From contig CANGCZ010000072.1 in the NCBI GenBank assembly GCA_947452325.1, forward strand, positions 1 to 7,691: a stretch of DNA of 7,691 nt, in the 5' to 3' direction. Both the position numbers and the translations under genes were made by a program. A model generated the notes under the pieces. It did no database searches and was not told where the DNA came from. It saw only the letters and a list, made by a program, of their open reading frames with translations. Shown one piece after another: positions 1 to 4,909 of this stretch (the first letter of the stretch is position 1; the number at the start of each line of letters is the position of its first letter). The DNA is from Comamonadaceae bacterium (GTDB taxonomy: Bacteria > Pseudomonadota > Gammaproteobacteria > Burkholderiales > Burkholderiaceae_C).

Positions 1-66
1 GCCGAACCATCCGGTGCGATTTTTTTCTGCGCTTTCGCTCGAAAAAAACGCCCCCTCCGATTCGGC
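1..66. repeat. Imperfect inverted repeat / large hairpin at window edge
   Basis: The segment folds on itself in three blocks: GCCGAA (1-6) with TTCGGC (61-66), GG.GCG (13-18) with CGC.CC (49-54), and TTTTTTTC (20-27) with GAAAAAAA (41-48). A small inner GCG/CGC helix (29-31 with 36-38) caps it. It lies just past the stop codon of the minus-strand flavin reductase gene, so a bidirectional terminator is the simplest reading. The T-runs sit inside the stem rather than after a GC stem, so it is not a textbook intrinsic terminator. It could also be a dispersed repeat or continue off the left edge. Confidence 0.5.
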
Positions 67-102
67 CTGAACCATAAACCTGGTGCTAACAATATTTCAC
101 CG

Positions 103-618
103 TCACGCAGTCAGCTGTTGCACCGCCAAATAACCGCCACCGCCATAGGCCAGCGGCTGGCGTTCGTTCATATGGATACGTTCAACCCGCCCCACAAACA
201 ACACATGGTCACCGCCCGGGTAGCTGGCCTCCAGACGGCATTCAAGGTAAGCCACACAGCCCTTGATCAAGGGCACACCGGCGATGCCGGGCGTGTATTC
301 CACCCCCTCAAAACGGTCCACGCCCGAAGCTGCAAACCGATTAGAAACAGGCATCTGGTCCTGCGCCAAGATGTTCACCGCGAAATGCAATGCGTTTTTG
401 TAGGTGTTGAAACTGCGAGAGCTCAGCCGCAGACTCCAGACAATCAAAGGCGGGTCCAATGACAAGGAACTGAACGAGTTGGCGGTGATGCCCTCGGGTT
501 TGCCGTCAGCGTCCAGCACCGTCATCACCGTGACCCCGGTGACAAAGGAACCCAGACAACGGCGCAGTTCCAGCGGATCAAGTGCAGACTGAGCCGCTTC
601 TGTAGAAATAACTGTCAT
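103..618 (-). CDS. Flavin reductase family protein (FMN-binding split barrel)
   Basis: This 171-residue protein has the length and motif order of the HpaC/RutF-like flavin reductases, which use NAD(P)H to supply reduced FMN or FAD to a partner monooxygenase in the cytoplasm. An N-terminal helix leads into the barrel signature GSFVTGVTVMT (residues 23-33). The flavin-contacting stretch ITANSFSSLSLDPPL follows at 44-58, and a C-terminal GDHVLFVGRV segment carries the conserved His. No membrane segment or signal peptide is seen. The ATG at 616-618 is the best start, though the upstream GGAC is only a modest ribosome site. No oxygenase partner lies in the window. The gene is divergent from the CitE-like lyase gene, so a functional link to that operon is possible but unproven. 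The family is confident; the physiological partner is unknown. Confidence 0.85.
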   Translation of the reverse strand: MTVISTEAAQSALDPLELRRCLGSFVTGVTVMTVLDADGKPEGITANSFSSLSLDPPLIVWSLRLSSRSFNTYKNALHFAVNILAQDQMPVSNRFAASGVDRFEGVEYTPGIAGVPLIKGCVAYLECRLEASYPGGDHVLFVGRVERIHMNERQPLAYGGGGYLAVQQLTA

Positions 619-758
619 GAGGGTCCGTCAATAAAGTGTTGCAAGGCTTGTCAAACCCTTGATTGTCGTTCAAGCCGCTGATGCTGGCCCCCGCAGCGTC
701 TGAACACCCCCGCATAGGCGGTTTGTTAGCATGCCTGCCAAACCTTAGGAACCCCTGC
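619..758. promoter_or_regulatory. Divergent intergenic control region (flavin reductase / CitE-MaoC operon)
   Basis: These 140 bases separate two divergent starts, so both promoters must lie here. On the minus strand a perfect -35 hexamer TTGACA is present (complement of 649-654). The nearest -10-like sequence, TATTGA, matches poorly and sits only 15 bases away. Two short inverted repeats are visible: GGCTTG (645-650) with CAAGCC (671-676), and GGTTTG (720-725) with CAAACC (739-744). The second flanks a GCATGC palindrome and ends just before the CitE ribosome site AGGA (747-750). These could be operator or mRNA structure, but none matches a site I recognise. Confidence 0.35.
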
Positions 759-1631
759 ATGACTATCAAATCCCTGCTGTTTGTCCCCGGTGACAGCGAG
801 AAAAAAATGGCCAAAGCGGCCGGCACCGGCGCGGATGCGCTGCTGCTCGACTTGGAAGACTCGGTCTCGCATGAGCGCTTGCCCCTGGCGCGTGGCCTGG
901 TGCTGGATTATTTGAAAAGCCATGATCGCGCTGAGCAACAAGTGTGGGTTCGCATCAATCCATTGAACACCGCGTTCTCACTGCCTGACCTGGTCGCTGT
1001 CATGCCCGGCAGACCTGACGGCATCATTTTGCCCAAGCCTTTGAATGCAAACGATGTGCGCCAACTCGACCATTTTTTAAGCGCCTTAGAACAACGGGAA
1101 GGCATCACACTTGGCAGCACACGCATACTGCCGGTGGCCACTGAAGTTGCCGGTGCCATGTTCCAACTCGACAGTTACGCCGGTTGTTCACCCCGTCTCG
1201 CCGGACTCACCTGGGGCGCGGAAGACTTGGCCACCGATGTCGGGGCCACCAGCAATAAAAAAGACGACGGTGAATTTGACGATGCGTTTGTGCTGGCGCG
1301 ATCGCTGTGCCTGCTGGCGGCCTCGCACGCCGGCGTTCAGGCCATTGACACGCTGACGGTTGACTTTCGCAACCACCAAGGCTTGCAAAACGATGTGAGA
1401 CGTGCACGCCGCCAGGGCTTCAGCGGCAAACTGGCCATACACCCGGACCAGGTTGCCATCATCAACGAGGGCTTCACCGCCACGCCCGAAGAATTGCAAT
1501 ATGCGCAGCGCATCGTCGACGCCTTCGCGCAATCCGCTGGTGCGGGCGCTTTGCAACTCGACGGCAAAATGATTGACAAGCCGCATTTGACGCAAGCCCT
1601 GCGTCTGCTGGCTACACGCAAAGGACATTGA
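759..1631 (+). CDS. CitE-like acyl-CoA lyase (HpcH/HpaI aldolase / citrate lyase beta family)
   Basis: This 290-residue TIM-barrel protein has the full CitE-like signature. SLLFVPGDS (5-13) opens the barrel, followed by DALLLDLEDSV (26-36) and VRINP (64-68). GIILPK is at 88-93 and ATEVAGAMFQ at 127-136, with E129 the expected Mg ligand. GAEDLATDVGA (153-163) carries D156 as the second expected metal ligand, and GKLAIHPDQV is near the C terminus. Family members cleave or condense CoA esters such as malyl-CoA, methylmalyl-CoA and citramalyl-CoA. The length fits stand-alone lyases rather than the citrate lyase complex, whose other subunits are absent. The ATG at 759 is chosen because AGGA (747-750) is well spaced and the family signature begins immediately; the reading frame extends upstream to 663 without family sequence. 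The downstream MaoC gene starts 2 bases after the stop, and the pair suggests citramalyl-CoA-type chemistry, an inference from gene pairing. Confidence 0.88.
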   Translation: MTIKSLLFVPGDSEKKMAKAAGTGADALLLDLEDSVSHERLPLARGLVLDYLKSHDRAEQQVWVRINPLNTAFSLPDLVAVMPGRPDGIILPKPLNANDVRQLDHFLSALEQREGITLGSTRILPVATEVAGAMFQLDSYAGCSPRLAGLTWGAEDLATDVGATSNKKDDGEFDDAFVLARSLCLLAASHAGVQAIDTLTVDFRNHQGLQNDVRRARRQGFSGKLAIHPDQVAIINEGFTATPEELQYAQRIVDAFAQSAGAGALQLDGKMIDKPHLTQALRLLATRKGH

Positions 1632-1633
1632 AC

Positions 1634-2098
1634 ATGGCAGGCCTGTATTTCGAAGAATTTTCCATCGGACAAACCTTTAAGCACGCGATACGTCGCACTG
1701 TGTCCGAGATGGACAACGTCATGTTTTCAGCGTTGACCCACAACCCGGCGGCGCTGCACTTGGACGAGGAATATTGCAAAAACCACACCGAATACGGGCA
1801 ACGCATCGTCAACAGTGTGTTTACTTTGGGTTTGATCGTCGGGGTGTCGGTAGGCGACACCACCCTGGGCACCACCGTGGCCAATCTGGGCTGGGACGAG
1901 GTGAGGTTTCCCAAACCGCTGTTTCATGGCGACACGGTGCGTGTGGAAACCGAGGTGCTGGAGCTGCGTGACAGCAAATCCCGGCCGCAAAACGGCATCG
2001 TGATTTTTGAACACCGGGGTTACAACCAGCACAATGTGTTGGTGGCTTCATGCAAGCGCTCGGCGCTGATGCTGCGCAAACCCGCCGACAACGCCTGA
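1634..2098 (+). CDS. MaoC family (R)-specific hydratase/dehydratase
   Basis: This 154-residue single hot-dog-fold protein belongs to the MaoC-like hydratases that add or remove water at enoyl-CoA thioesters. The central helix reads FSALTHNPAALHLD (31-44), which aligns with the hydratase-2 motif ending in the catalytic His, here H42. RFPKPLFHGDTV, a typical MaoC segment, follows in the second half. Start choice: AAGGA (1621-1625) is 8 bases before the ATG at 1634, and a TTG at 1628 is less well placed. The gene lies 2 bases after the CitE-like lyase stop and is probably co-translated. In known itaconate-degrading loci a MaoC-type itaconyl-CoA hydratase and a CitE-type citramalyl-CoA lyase act in sequence, and mesaconyl-CoA hydratases are also MaoC-like. 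Exact substrate is therefore inference. The usual catalytic Asp position is occupied by N37. Confidence 0.82.
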   Translation: MAGLYFEEFSIGQTFKHAIRRTVSEMDNVMFSALTHNPAALHLDEEYCKNHTEYGQRIVNSVFTLGLIVGVSVGDTTLGTTVANLGWDEVRFPKPLFHGDTVRVETEVLELRDSKSRPQNGIVIFEHRGYNQHNVLVASCKRSALMLRKPADNA

Positions 2099-2116
2099 AT
2101 TATTCGGGAATAATTC
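2097..2116. repeat. Tandem palindromes GAATTATTC / GAATAATTC
   Basis: Two 9-base palindromes of form GAATNATTC lie at 2097-2105 and 2108-2116, with centres 11 bases apart, about one helical turn. Together they also form one inverted repeat around a GG centre. The first overlaps the MaoC stop codon. No T-tract follows, so this looks more like a protein-binding site than a terminator. It sits upstream of a TTGACA hexamer (2122-2127) in the gap before the dehydrogenase gene. The regulator is unknown. Confidence 0.45.
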
Positions 2117-2152
2117 CTAAGTTGACAATTTAAGCCCTAAAACCAAGGTAAA

Positions 2153-2198
2153 CCCTAGTAGGGGCATTACCTATTTGAAAAATATATGTTGCTAACAT
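2153..2198 (+). promoter_or_regulatory. Candidate activator site CCCTAGTAGGG plus extended -10 for the dehydrogenase gene
   Basis: CCCTAGTAGGG (2153-2163) is a perfect 5+1+5 inverted repeat. Downstream, TGCTAACAT (2190-2198) is an extended -10 (TGn plus TAACAT, 4 of 6 consensus) with no good -35 at 17 bases. That layout is typical of activator-dependent promoters. A start site near 2205 would place the palindrome at about -47. An alternative -35, TTGACA at 2122-2127, lacks a good -10 at normal spacing. The palindrome's style suits a LuxR/FixJ-type response regulator, which is inference only. Confidence 0.35.
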
Positions 2199-2204
2199 CC
2201 CGCG

Positions 2205-2225
2205 CAGGCGATGTTGCCTGTTTTT
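2205..2225 (+). terminator. Leader hairpin with T-tract just upstream of dehydrogenase RBS
   Basis: CAGGC (2205-2209) pairs with GCCTG (2216-2220) around the loop GATGTT and is followed by TTTTT (2221-2225), a terminator-like structure only 6 bases before AAGGA (2232-2236). The loop GATGTT (2210-2215) is also an exact complement of AACATC (2194-2199), so an alternative fold is possible if transcription starts further upstream. If it starts near 2205, the hairpin would instead be a 5'-end stem that stabilises the mRNA. The stem is only 5 bp. Confidence 0.3.
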
Positions 2226-2243
2226 CTGCTTAAGGATCATTAA

Positions 2244-3521
2244 GTGAGCTTTAAAAAAATCTCCGCCATCACTTTGGCCGTTTCAGCGTTGGTTGCTTCC
2301 TCGGCATTCGCCCAGGACAAAAACCTGTCTACCCTGCAACGCATGGGTAACACCGACACCAACATGAACATTCCTACCATCCCCCAGGAAGGTAAGAATG
2401 CAGATGCCATCCGCGCCAACCTGAAAAAAATCAAGTTGCCCGATGGTTTCAAGATTGACCTGTACGCCATCGTGCCTGACGCACGTTACATGGCTGTTGC
2501 ACCGTCTACCAATATGTTGTTCGTCGGTACCCGCAAGACCCAAGTTTGGGCTGTGACCAACCGCAACAACGGTGACGCTGCCACTGAAGTCAAACCTTTT
2601 GCACCCGCCATCAAGTTCAGCAACCCCAACGGTGTTTGCTTTACCAAAGACGGTTTCCTGGTCGTTGCTGAATCCAACCGCATTCTGCACTTCCCCGCCG
2701 CTGAATACTTCTACGAAGGTCCGGACGTAGCCGTCGGCCAAATCGTTCCTGAAGGCAAGTTGATCCCCGTGGAAGAGCAGTCTTTCAACCACACCGGCCG
2801 CGTCTGTAAAGTTGACAGCGATGGCAAGATCTACGTCACACTGGGTCAGCCTTACAACGTGCAACCCAAAGACAAAGTGGCACTGTATGAAGAAGTCGGC
2901 ATCGGCGGTGTGGTTCGCTACAACGGCCTCGACGGCTCAGGCCGCATGGTTTACGCCAAAGGCATGCGTAACCCTGCCGGTATCAGCATCGGGCCAAAGG
3001 GCGACATCTGGACCACCGACAACCAAGTTGACGGTCTGGGCGACGACATTCCTCCCGGCGAGCTGAACAAGCTGAGCAAGGCTGGCGAACACTTCGGTTT
3101 CCCCTTCTACAACGGTCACTTCAAAGTCGCCGGTTCTGCTGCTGCGCCAGACCTGGCCGACATGAAAGAACCCGCTGGCAATGTGTACCCGCAAGTCGAG
3201 TTCCCTGCACACCAGGCTCAACTGGGCGTGGCCCACTACACCGGTTCCGCTTTCCCTTCCAAGTACAAAGGCGGTTTGTTTGTGGCTTCCCACGGTTCTT
3301 GGAACCGCAGCACACCTAGCGGTTACCTGATCAACTTCGTGCCAATCAAGGCCGATGGCAATGCAGGTCCTGCCGAAGTGTTTGCTGAAGGCTTCCTGGA
3401 CAAGAAAACCAACCGCGCACTGGGTCGCCCGGTTGACGTGGCTAACCTGCCTGACGGCTCCATCCTGGTGTCTGACGACTACGCAGGTGCAATCTACCGC
3501 ATCAGCTACACCGGTAACTGA
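2244..3521 (+). CDS. Secreted PQQ-dependent sugar/sorbosone dehydrogenase-like beta-propeller protein
   Basis: This 425-residue protein belongs to the glucose/sorbosone dehydrogenase family, six-bladed propellers that oxidise sugars or aldehydes in the periplasm with PQQ and Ca. A classical signal peptide (KK at 4-5, hydrophobic core 6-21, AFA/Q cleavage after 23) exports it. Landmarks align with soluble glucose dehydrogenase. NHTGR (182-186) puts H183 at the catalytic base position and is followed by DGKIYVTLGQ. GMRNPAG (240-246) puts R242 at the PQQ-contacting Arg. A DDIPPGELNKL-type metal/cofactor loop comes next, then HGSWNRS (350-356) and a C-terminal LPDGSILVSDDY blade. The start is GTG at 2244 with AAGGA 7 bases upstream; the gene ends with tandem stops TGA TAA. 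Codon use is visibly more uniform (CTG, GGT, AAC, AAG favoured) than in neighbouring genes, suggesting high expression. The cytochrome c gene downstream is the likely electron acceptor. The true substrate is unknown. Confidence 0.85.
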   Translation: MSFKKISAITLAVSALVASSAFAQDKNLSTLQRMGNTDTNMNIPTIPQEGKNADAIRANLKKIKLPDGFKIDLYAIVPDARYMAVAPSTNMLFVGTRKTQVWAVTNRNNGDAATEVKPFAPAIKFSNPNGVCFTKDGFLVVAESNRILHFPAAEYFYEGPDVAVGQIVPEGKLIPVEEQSFNHTGRVCKVDSDGKIYVTLGQPYNVQPKDKVALYEEVGIGGVVRYNGLDGSGRMVYAKGMRNPAGISIGPKGDIWTTDNQVDGLGDDIPPGELNKLSKAGEHFGFPFYNGHFKVAGSAAAPDLADMKEPAGNVYPQVEFPAHQAQLGVAHYTGSAFPSKYKGGLFVASHGSWNRSTPSGYLINFVPIKADGNAGPAEVFAEGFLDKKTNRALGRPVDVANLPDGSILVSDDYAGAIYRISYTGN

Positions 3522-3530
3522 TAAAGCCTG

Positions 3531-3556
3531 ATTCACGGGCACCTGTGCCTGTGAAT
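3531..3556 (+). repeat. 12-bp inverted repeat (hairpin) after the dehydrogenase gene
   Basis: ATTCACGGGCAC (3531-3542) and GTGCCTGTGAAT (3545-3556) pair over 12 positions with a single G-U wobble and a tight centre. No T-run follows, so it is a weak terminator alone. It directly precedes the stronger terminator at 3565-3594 and may protect the dehydrogenase mRNA 3' end or act as an RNA-processing element. Confidence 0.7.
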
Positions 3557-3564
3557 GATTTGAC

Positions 3565-3594
3565 AGCGGGGTCTCTCACGGGGCCCCGCTTTTT
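3565..3594 (+). terminator. Rho-independent terminator between dehydrogenase and cytochrome c
   Basis: AGCGGGG (3565-3571) pairs with CCCCGCT (3584-3590), extendable by a G-U and a C-G pair, around a short loop and followed by an uninterrupted T5 run (3590-3594). This is a textbook intrinsic terminator. It ends only 3 bases before the cytochrome ribosome site GAGG (3598-3601), leaving no room for a separate promoter between them. It may therefore set a dehydrogenase:cytochrome ratio by partial read-through. Confidence 0.85.
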
Positions 3595-3606
3595 CACGAG
3601 GAAAAA

Positions 3607-3918
3607 ATGAAGAGATTTGTGTTTTTGATGGCGTTTTGCGCCTTCAACAGTTTTGCGGACGACGTGGCCAGCGGTCGCGCCAAAGCCGATGCGGCTTGTG
3701 CGCTTTGTCACGGTCCAAATGGGGTAGCCACCATGCCGGGCGCGCCGAATCTGGCCGGTCAGCAAGCCATTTACCTGAGCGAACAATTGAAAAACTACCG
3801 CAGCGGCAAACGCCAGCATGAGGTCATGACCTATATCGCCAAGCCATTGACAGATGCAGAAATTACGCAACTGGCAGCCTGGTACAACAGCATCAAGGTA
3901 TCAGTTGAAGCGCCTTGA
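3607..3918 (+). CDS. Small periplasmic class I c-type cytochrome
   Basis: This 103-residue precursor carries a signal peptide (KR at 2-3, hydrophobic stretch to about 16, probable cleavage after A17). It has one covalent heme site, CALCH (31-35), so it is a mono-heme c-type cytochrome matured in the periplasm. GAPNLAGQ (45-52) and YLSEQLKNYRSG (56-67) are typical of the c553/c4-like group. M74 is the likely sixth iron ligand, and a C-terminal LTDAEITQLAAWY helix closes the fold. The ATG has GAGG 5 bases upstream. It follows the dehydrogenase gene by 85 bases across a terminator and is probably that enzyme's electron acceptor, relaying to a terminal oxidase. It overlaps the next gene by 14 bases. 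Family assignment is firm; partnership is inference. Confidence 0.88.
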   Translation: MKRFVFLMAFCAFNSFADDVASGRAKADAACALCHGPNGVATMPGAPNLAGQQAIYLSEQLKNYRSGKRQHEVMTYIAKPLTDAEITQLAAWYNSIKVSVEAP

Positions 3919-4261
3919 GCATTCGCTCTTATCGGCCTCTTTGTTTGGCCTGATGGGCCTGGGGATGATTTTTCCTGCGCATGCCGCCAAAAGCATTCGC
4001 TTTTTGACGGCGTCCGAATTACAAGCCAGTTTGCTGTCAGCGCAGGAAGACGTTCGCTACAGCGGGCGTAACTACATCATGGGAGTGGTGGACACCTTGA
4101 TGCTGACCAAATCTTCACCTATTTGTATGCAGGAACAAACCGAGATCAACCAGATCACAGACTTGGTGATACTGCAATTGCAGCAGCGGCCTGAACTGTT
4201 GCGCTACAACGCGGCCAGCGTGGTGCGCGAAGTGATGGTGGCCAATTACCCTTGTATTTGA
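3905..4261 (+). CDS. Secreted Rap1a/Tai-fold-like protein, TTG start
   Basis: From TTG 3905 this encodes 118 residues. The start is chosen because AAGG (3895-3898) lies 6 bases upstream and the product then opens with a clean signal peptide: KR at 2-3, hydrophobic 7-23, AHA at 25-27. The frame is open further upstream inside the cytochrome gene (ATG at 3854), but that would bury the signal. The mature part has the layout I recall for the Rap1a/Tai family: an N-terminal helix, YIMGVVDTL (57-65), a cysteine (C74), a long helix, RPELLRYNAASVVREV (95-110), and a terminal YPC (C117). C74 and C117 could form the family's disulfide. Founding members neutralise type VI amidase toxins in the periplasm, but many homologues have no known role and no toxin or T6SS gene is near. 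Its 14-base overlap implies translational coupling to the cytochrome. Confidence 0.62.
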   Translation: MKRLEHSLLSASLFGLMGLGMIFPAHAAKSIRFLTASELQASLLSAQEDVRYSGRNYIMGVVDTLMLTKSSPICMQEQTEINQITDLVILQLQQRPELLRYNAASVVREVMVANYPCI

Positions 4262-4289
4262 TTCTTCACGGTGTGCTTTGAATCACCGT
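4259..4289. repeat. Overlapping alternative short stems at the convergent junction
   Basis: TGATTC (4259-4264) pairs with GAATCA (4280-4285), and ACGGTG (4268-4273) pairs with CACCGT (4284-4289). The right arms overlap, so only one can form at once. They sit where the Rap1a-like gene and the minus-strand cysteine-rich gene converge with a 4-base gap. There is no T-run, so terminator function is doubtful. Confidence 0.2.
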
Positions 4290-4622
4290 TACGTCAGTGG
4301 CGATTTGCCCCTTGCGGCAAGCCTCGAAAATCGCTCGGCGGGCATCCGCGTTTTCGTCTGTCTCTTGCGGCCATTGCTCGCAAAAAAACGGATTGGCAGA
4401 CAAACCCACGCGCCTAGATTGCATGCCCGGTGAGTCCATGCCGCTGACACAACGGTTGAACCACAAAGGCGGTCGCTCTTTGCGGACCAAAGGCGCTTGT
4501 TCATAAGCCAGTCGGTTGCAATCCCATACAGTTTGCATATCGGCGCAAGCTGTCATACCCGTCAAACAGATACAGCACACGCAAAGCAAACAACTGCGTA
4601 AGATAAGGTCAAATGCTGTCAT
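4266..4622 (-). CDS. Small cysteine-rich secreted protein or lipoprotein, function unknown
   Basis: I do not recognise this 118-residue protein. Residues 6-25 form a hydrophobic, cysteine-laden N terminus with one Arg (LILRSCLLCVCCICLTG...). It ends in MTAC at 23-26, an acceptable though imperfect lipobox (Met at -3), so C26 may be lipidated. The following D28 is at +3. The mature region has four cysteines (C35, C58, C81, C102), enough for two disulfides, and motifs VGLSANPFFCEQWPQ (72-86) and ARRAIFEACRKG (94-105). ATG at 4622 is the only sensible start that keeps the signal; no strong ribosome site precedes it. The single gene is on the opposite strand to both neighbours, 45 bases from the membrane-protein start and 4 bases from the Rap1a-like stop. 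It is probably real given the coherent export signal and cysteine spacing. Confidence 0.6.
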   Translation of the reverse strand: MTAFDLILRSCLLCVCCICLTGMTACADMQTVWDCNRLAYEQAPLVRKERPPLWFNRCVSGMDSPGMQSRRVGLSANPFFCEQWPQETDENADARRAIFEACRKGQIATDVTVIQSTP

Positions 4623-4667
4623 TCAAGACAGTTTAATCTTTCACACCAACCGCGTTAGCGCAGGACA

Positions 4668-4880
4668 TTGATCACCGTGTTGTATATCGTTGCTATTGGC
4701 TGGATGTTTGTGGTGGTTTTGATGTCCGTGGTCGAAGCCACTGCACCCAACGGCACCGTGCTGGGTGCGTTCTTTACCTTTTTGCTTTATGGCGTGGTGC
4801 CGCTCAGTCTGGTGCTGTACTTGCTGGGCACGCCGCTACGCGCCAAACAGCGCCAAGCCGAGGAAGAGCAAAAGCCGTAA
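4668..4880 (+). CDS. Small two-helix inner-membrane protein, function unknown
   Basis: Up to 70 residues with two hydrophobic segments, roughly residues 3-24 and 31-53. They are separated by a short polar loop (EATAPNG), and a positively charged tail (TPLRAKQRQ) ends in an acidic stretch. The tail charge suggests it stays cytoplasmic, which would place both termini inside. No catalytic motif is seen. The start is uncertain: TTG at 4668 is only 2 bases after CAGGA (4661-4665), while GTG at 4677 would be 11 bases away and shorten the protein by 3 residues without losing either helix. It lies 29 bases upstream of the allantoinase gene on the same strand and may be its operon leader. Whether it helps ureide uptake is unknown. 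Confidence 0.6.
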   Translation: MITVLYIVAIGWMFVVVLMSVVEATAPNGTVLGAFFTFLLYGVVPLSLVLYLLGTPLRAKQRQAEEEQKP

Positions 4881-4909
4881 ATCAAAGACTGCATCAGTTA
4901 GGATTTGGC

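Noticed and set aside
663..758. Upstream extension of the CitE-like protein
   Set aside because: The 32 extra residues match nothing in the family, and the ATG at 759 has a good ribosome site.
1188..1628. 146-codon minus-strand open frame under the CitE-like gene
   Set aside because: It is antisense to the metal-binding region of the lyase and has low-complexity composition.
2937..3542. 201-codon minus-strand open frame under the dehydrogenase
   Set aside because: It is a shadow of a strongly conserved plus-strand gene with no supporting motif or ribosome site.
3854..3904. ATG-started longer version of the Rap1a-like protein
   Set aside because: It would place 17 unrelated residues before a clean signal peptide and overlap the cytochrome gene by 65 bases; TTG 3905 has a proper ribosome site.
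3905..4622. Toxin-immunity or type VI effector pair (Rap1a-like plus cysteine-rich protein)
   Set aside because: The neighbour lacks any amidase or toxin motif and is on the opposite strand with its own export signal; nothing supports a toxin function.
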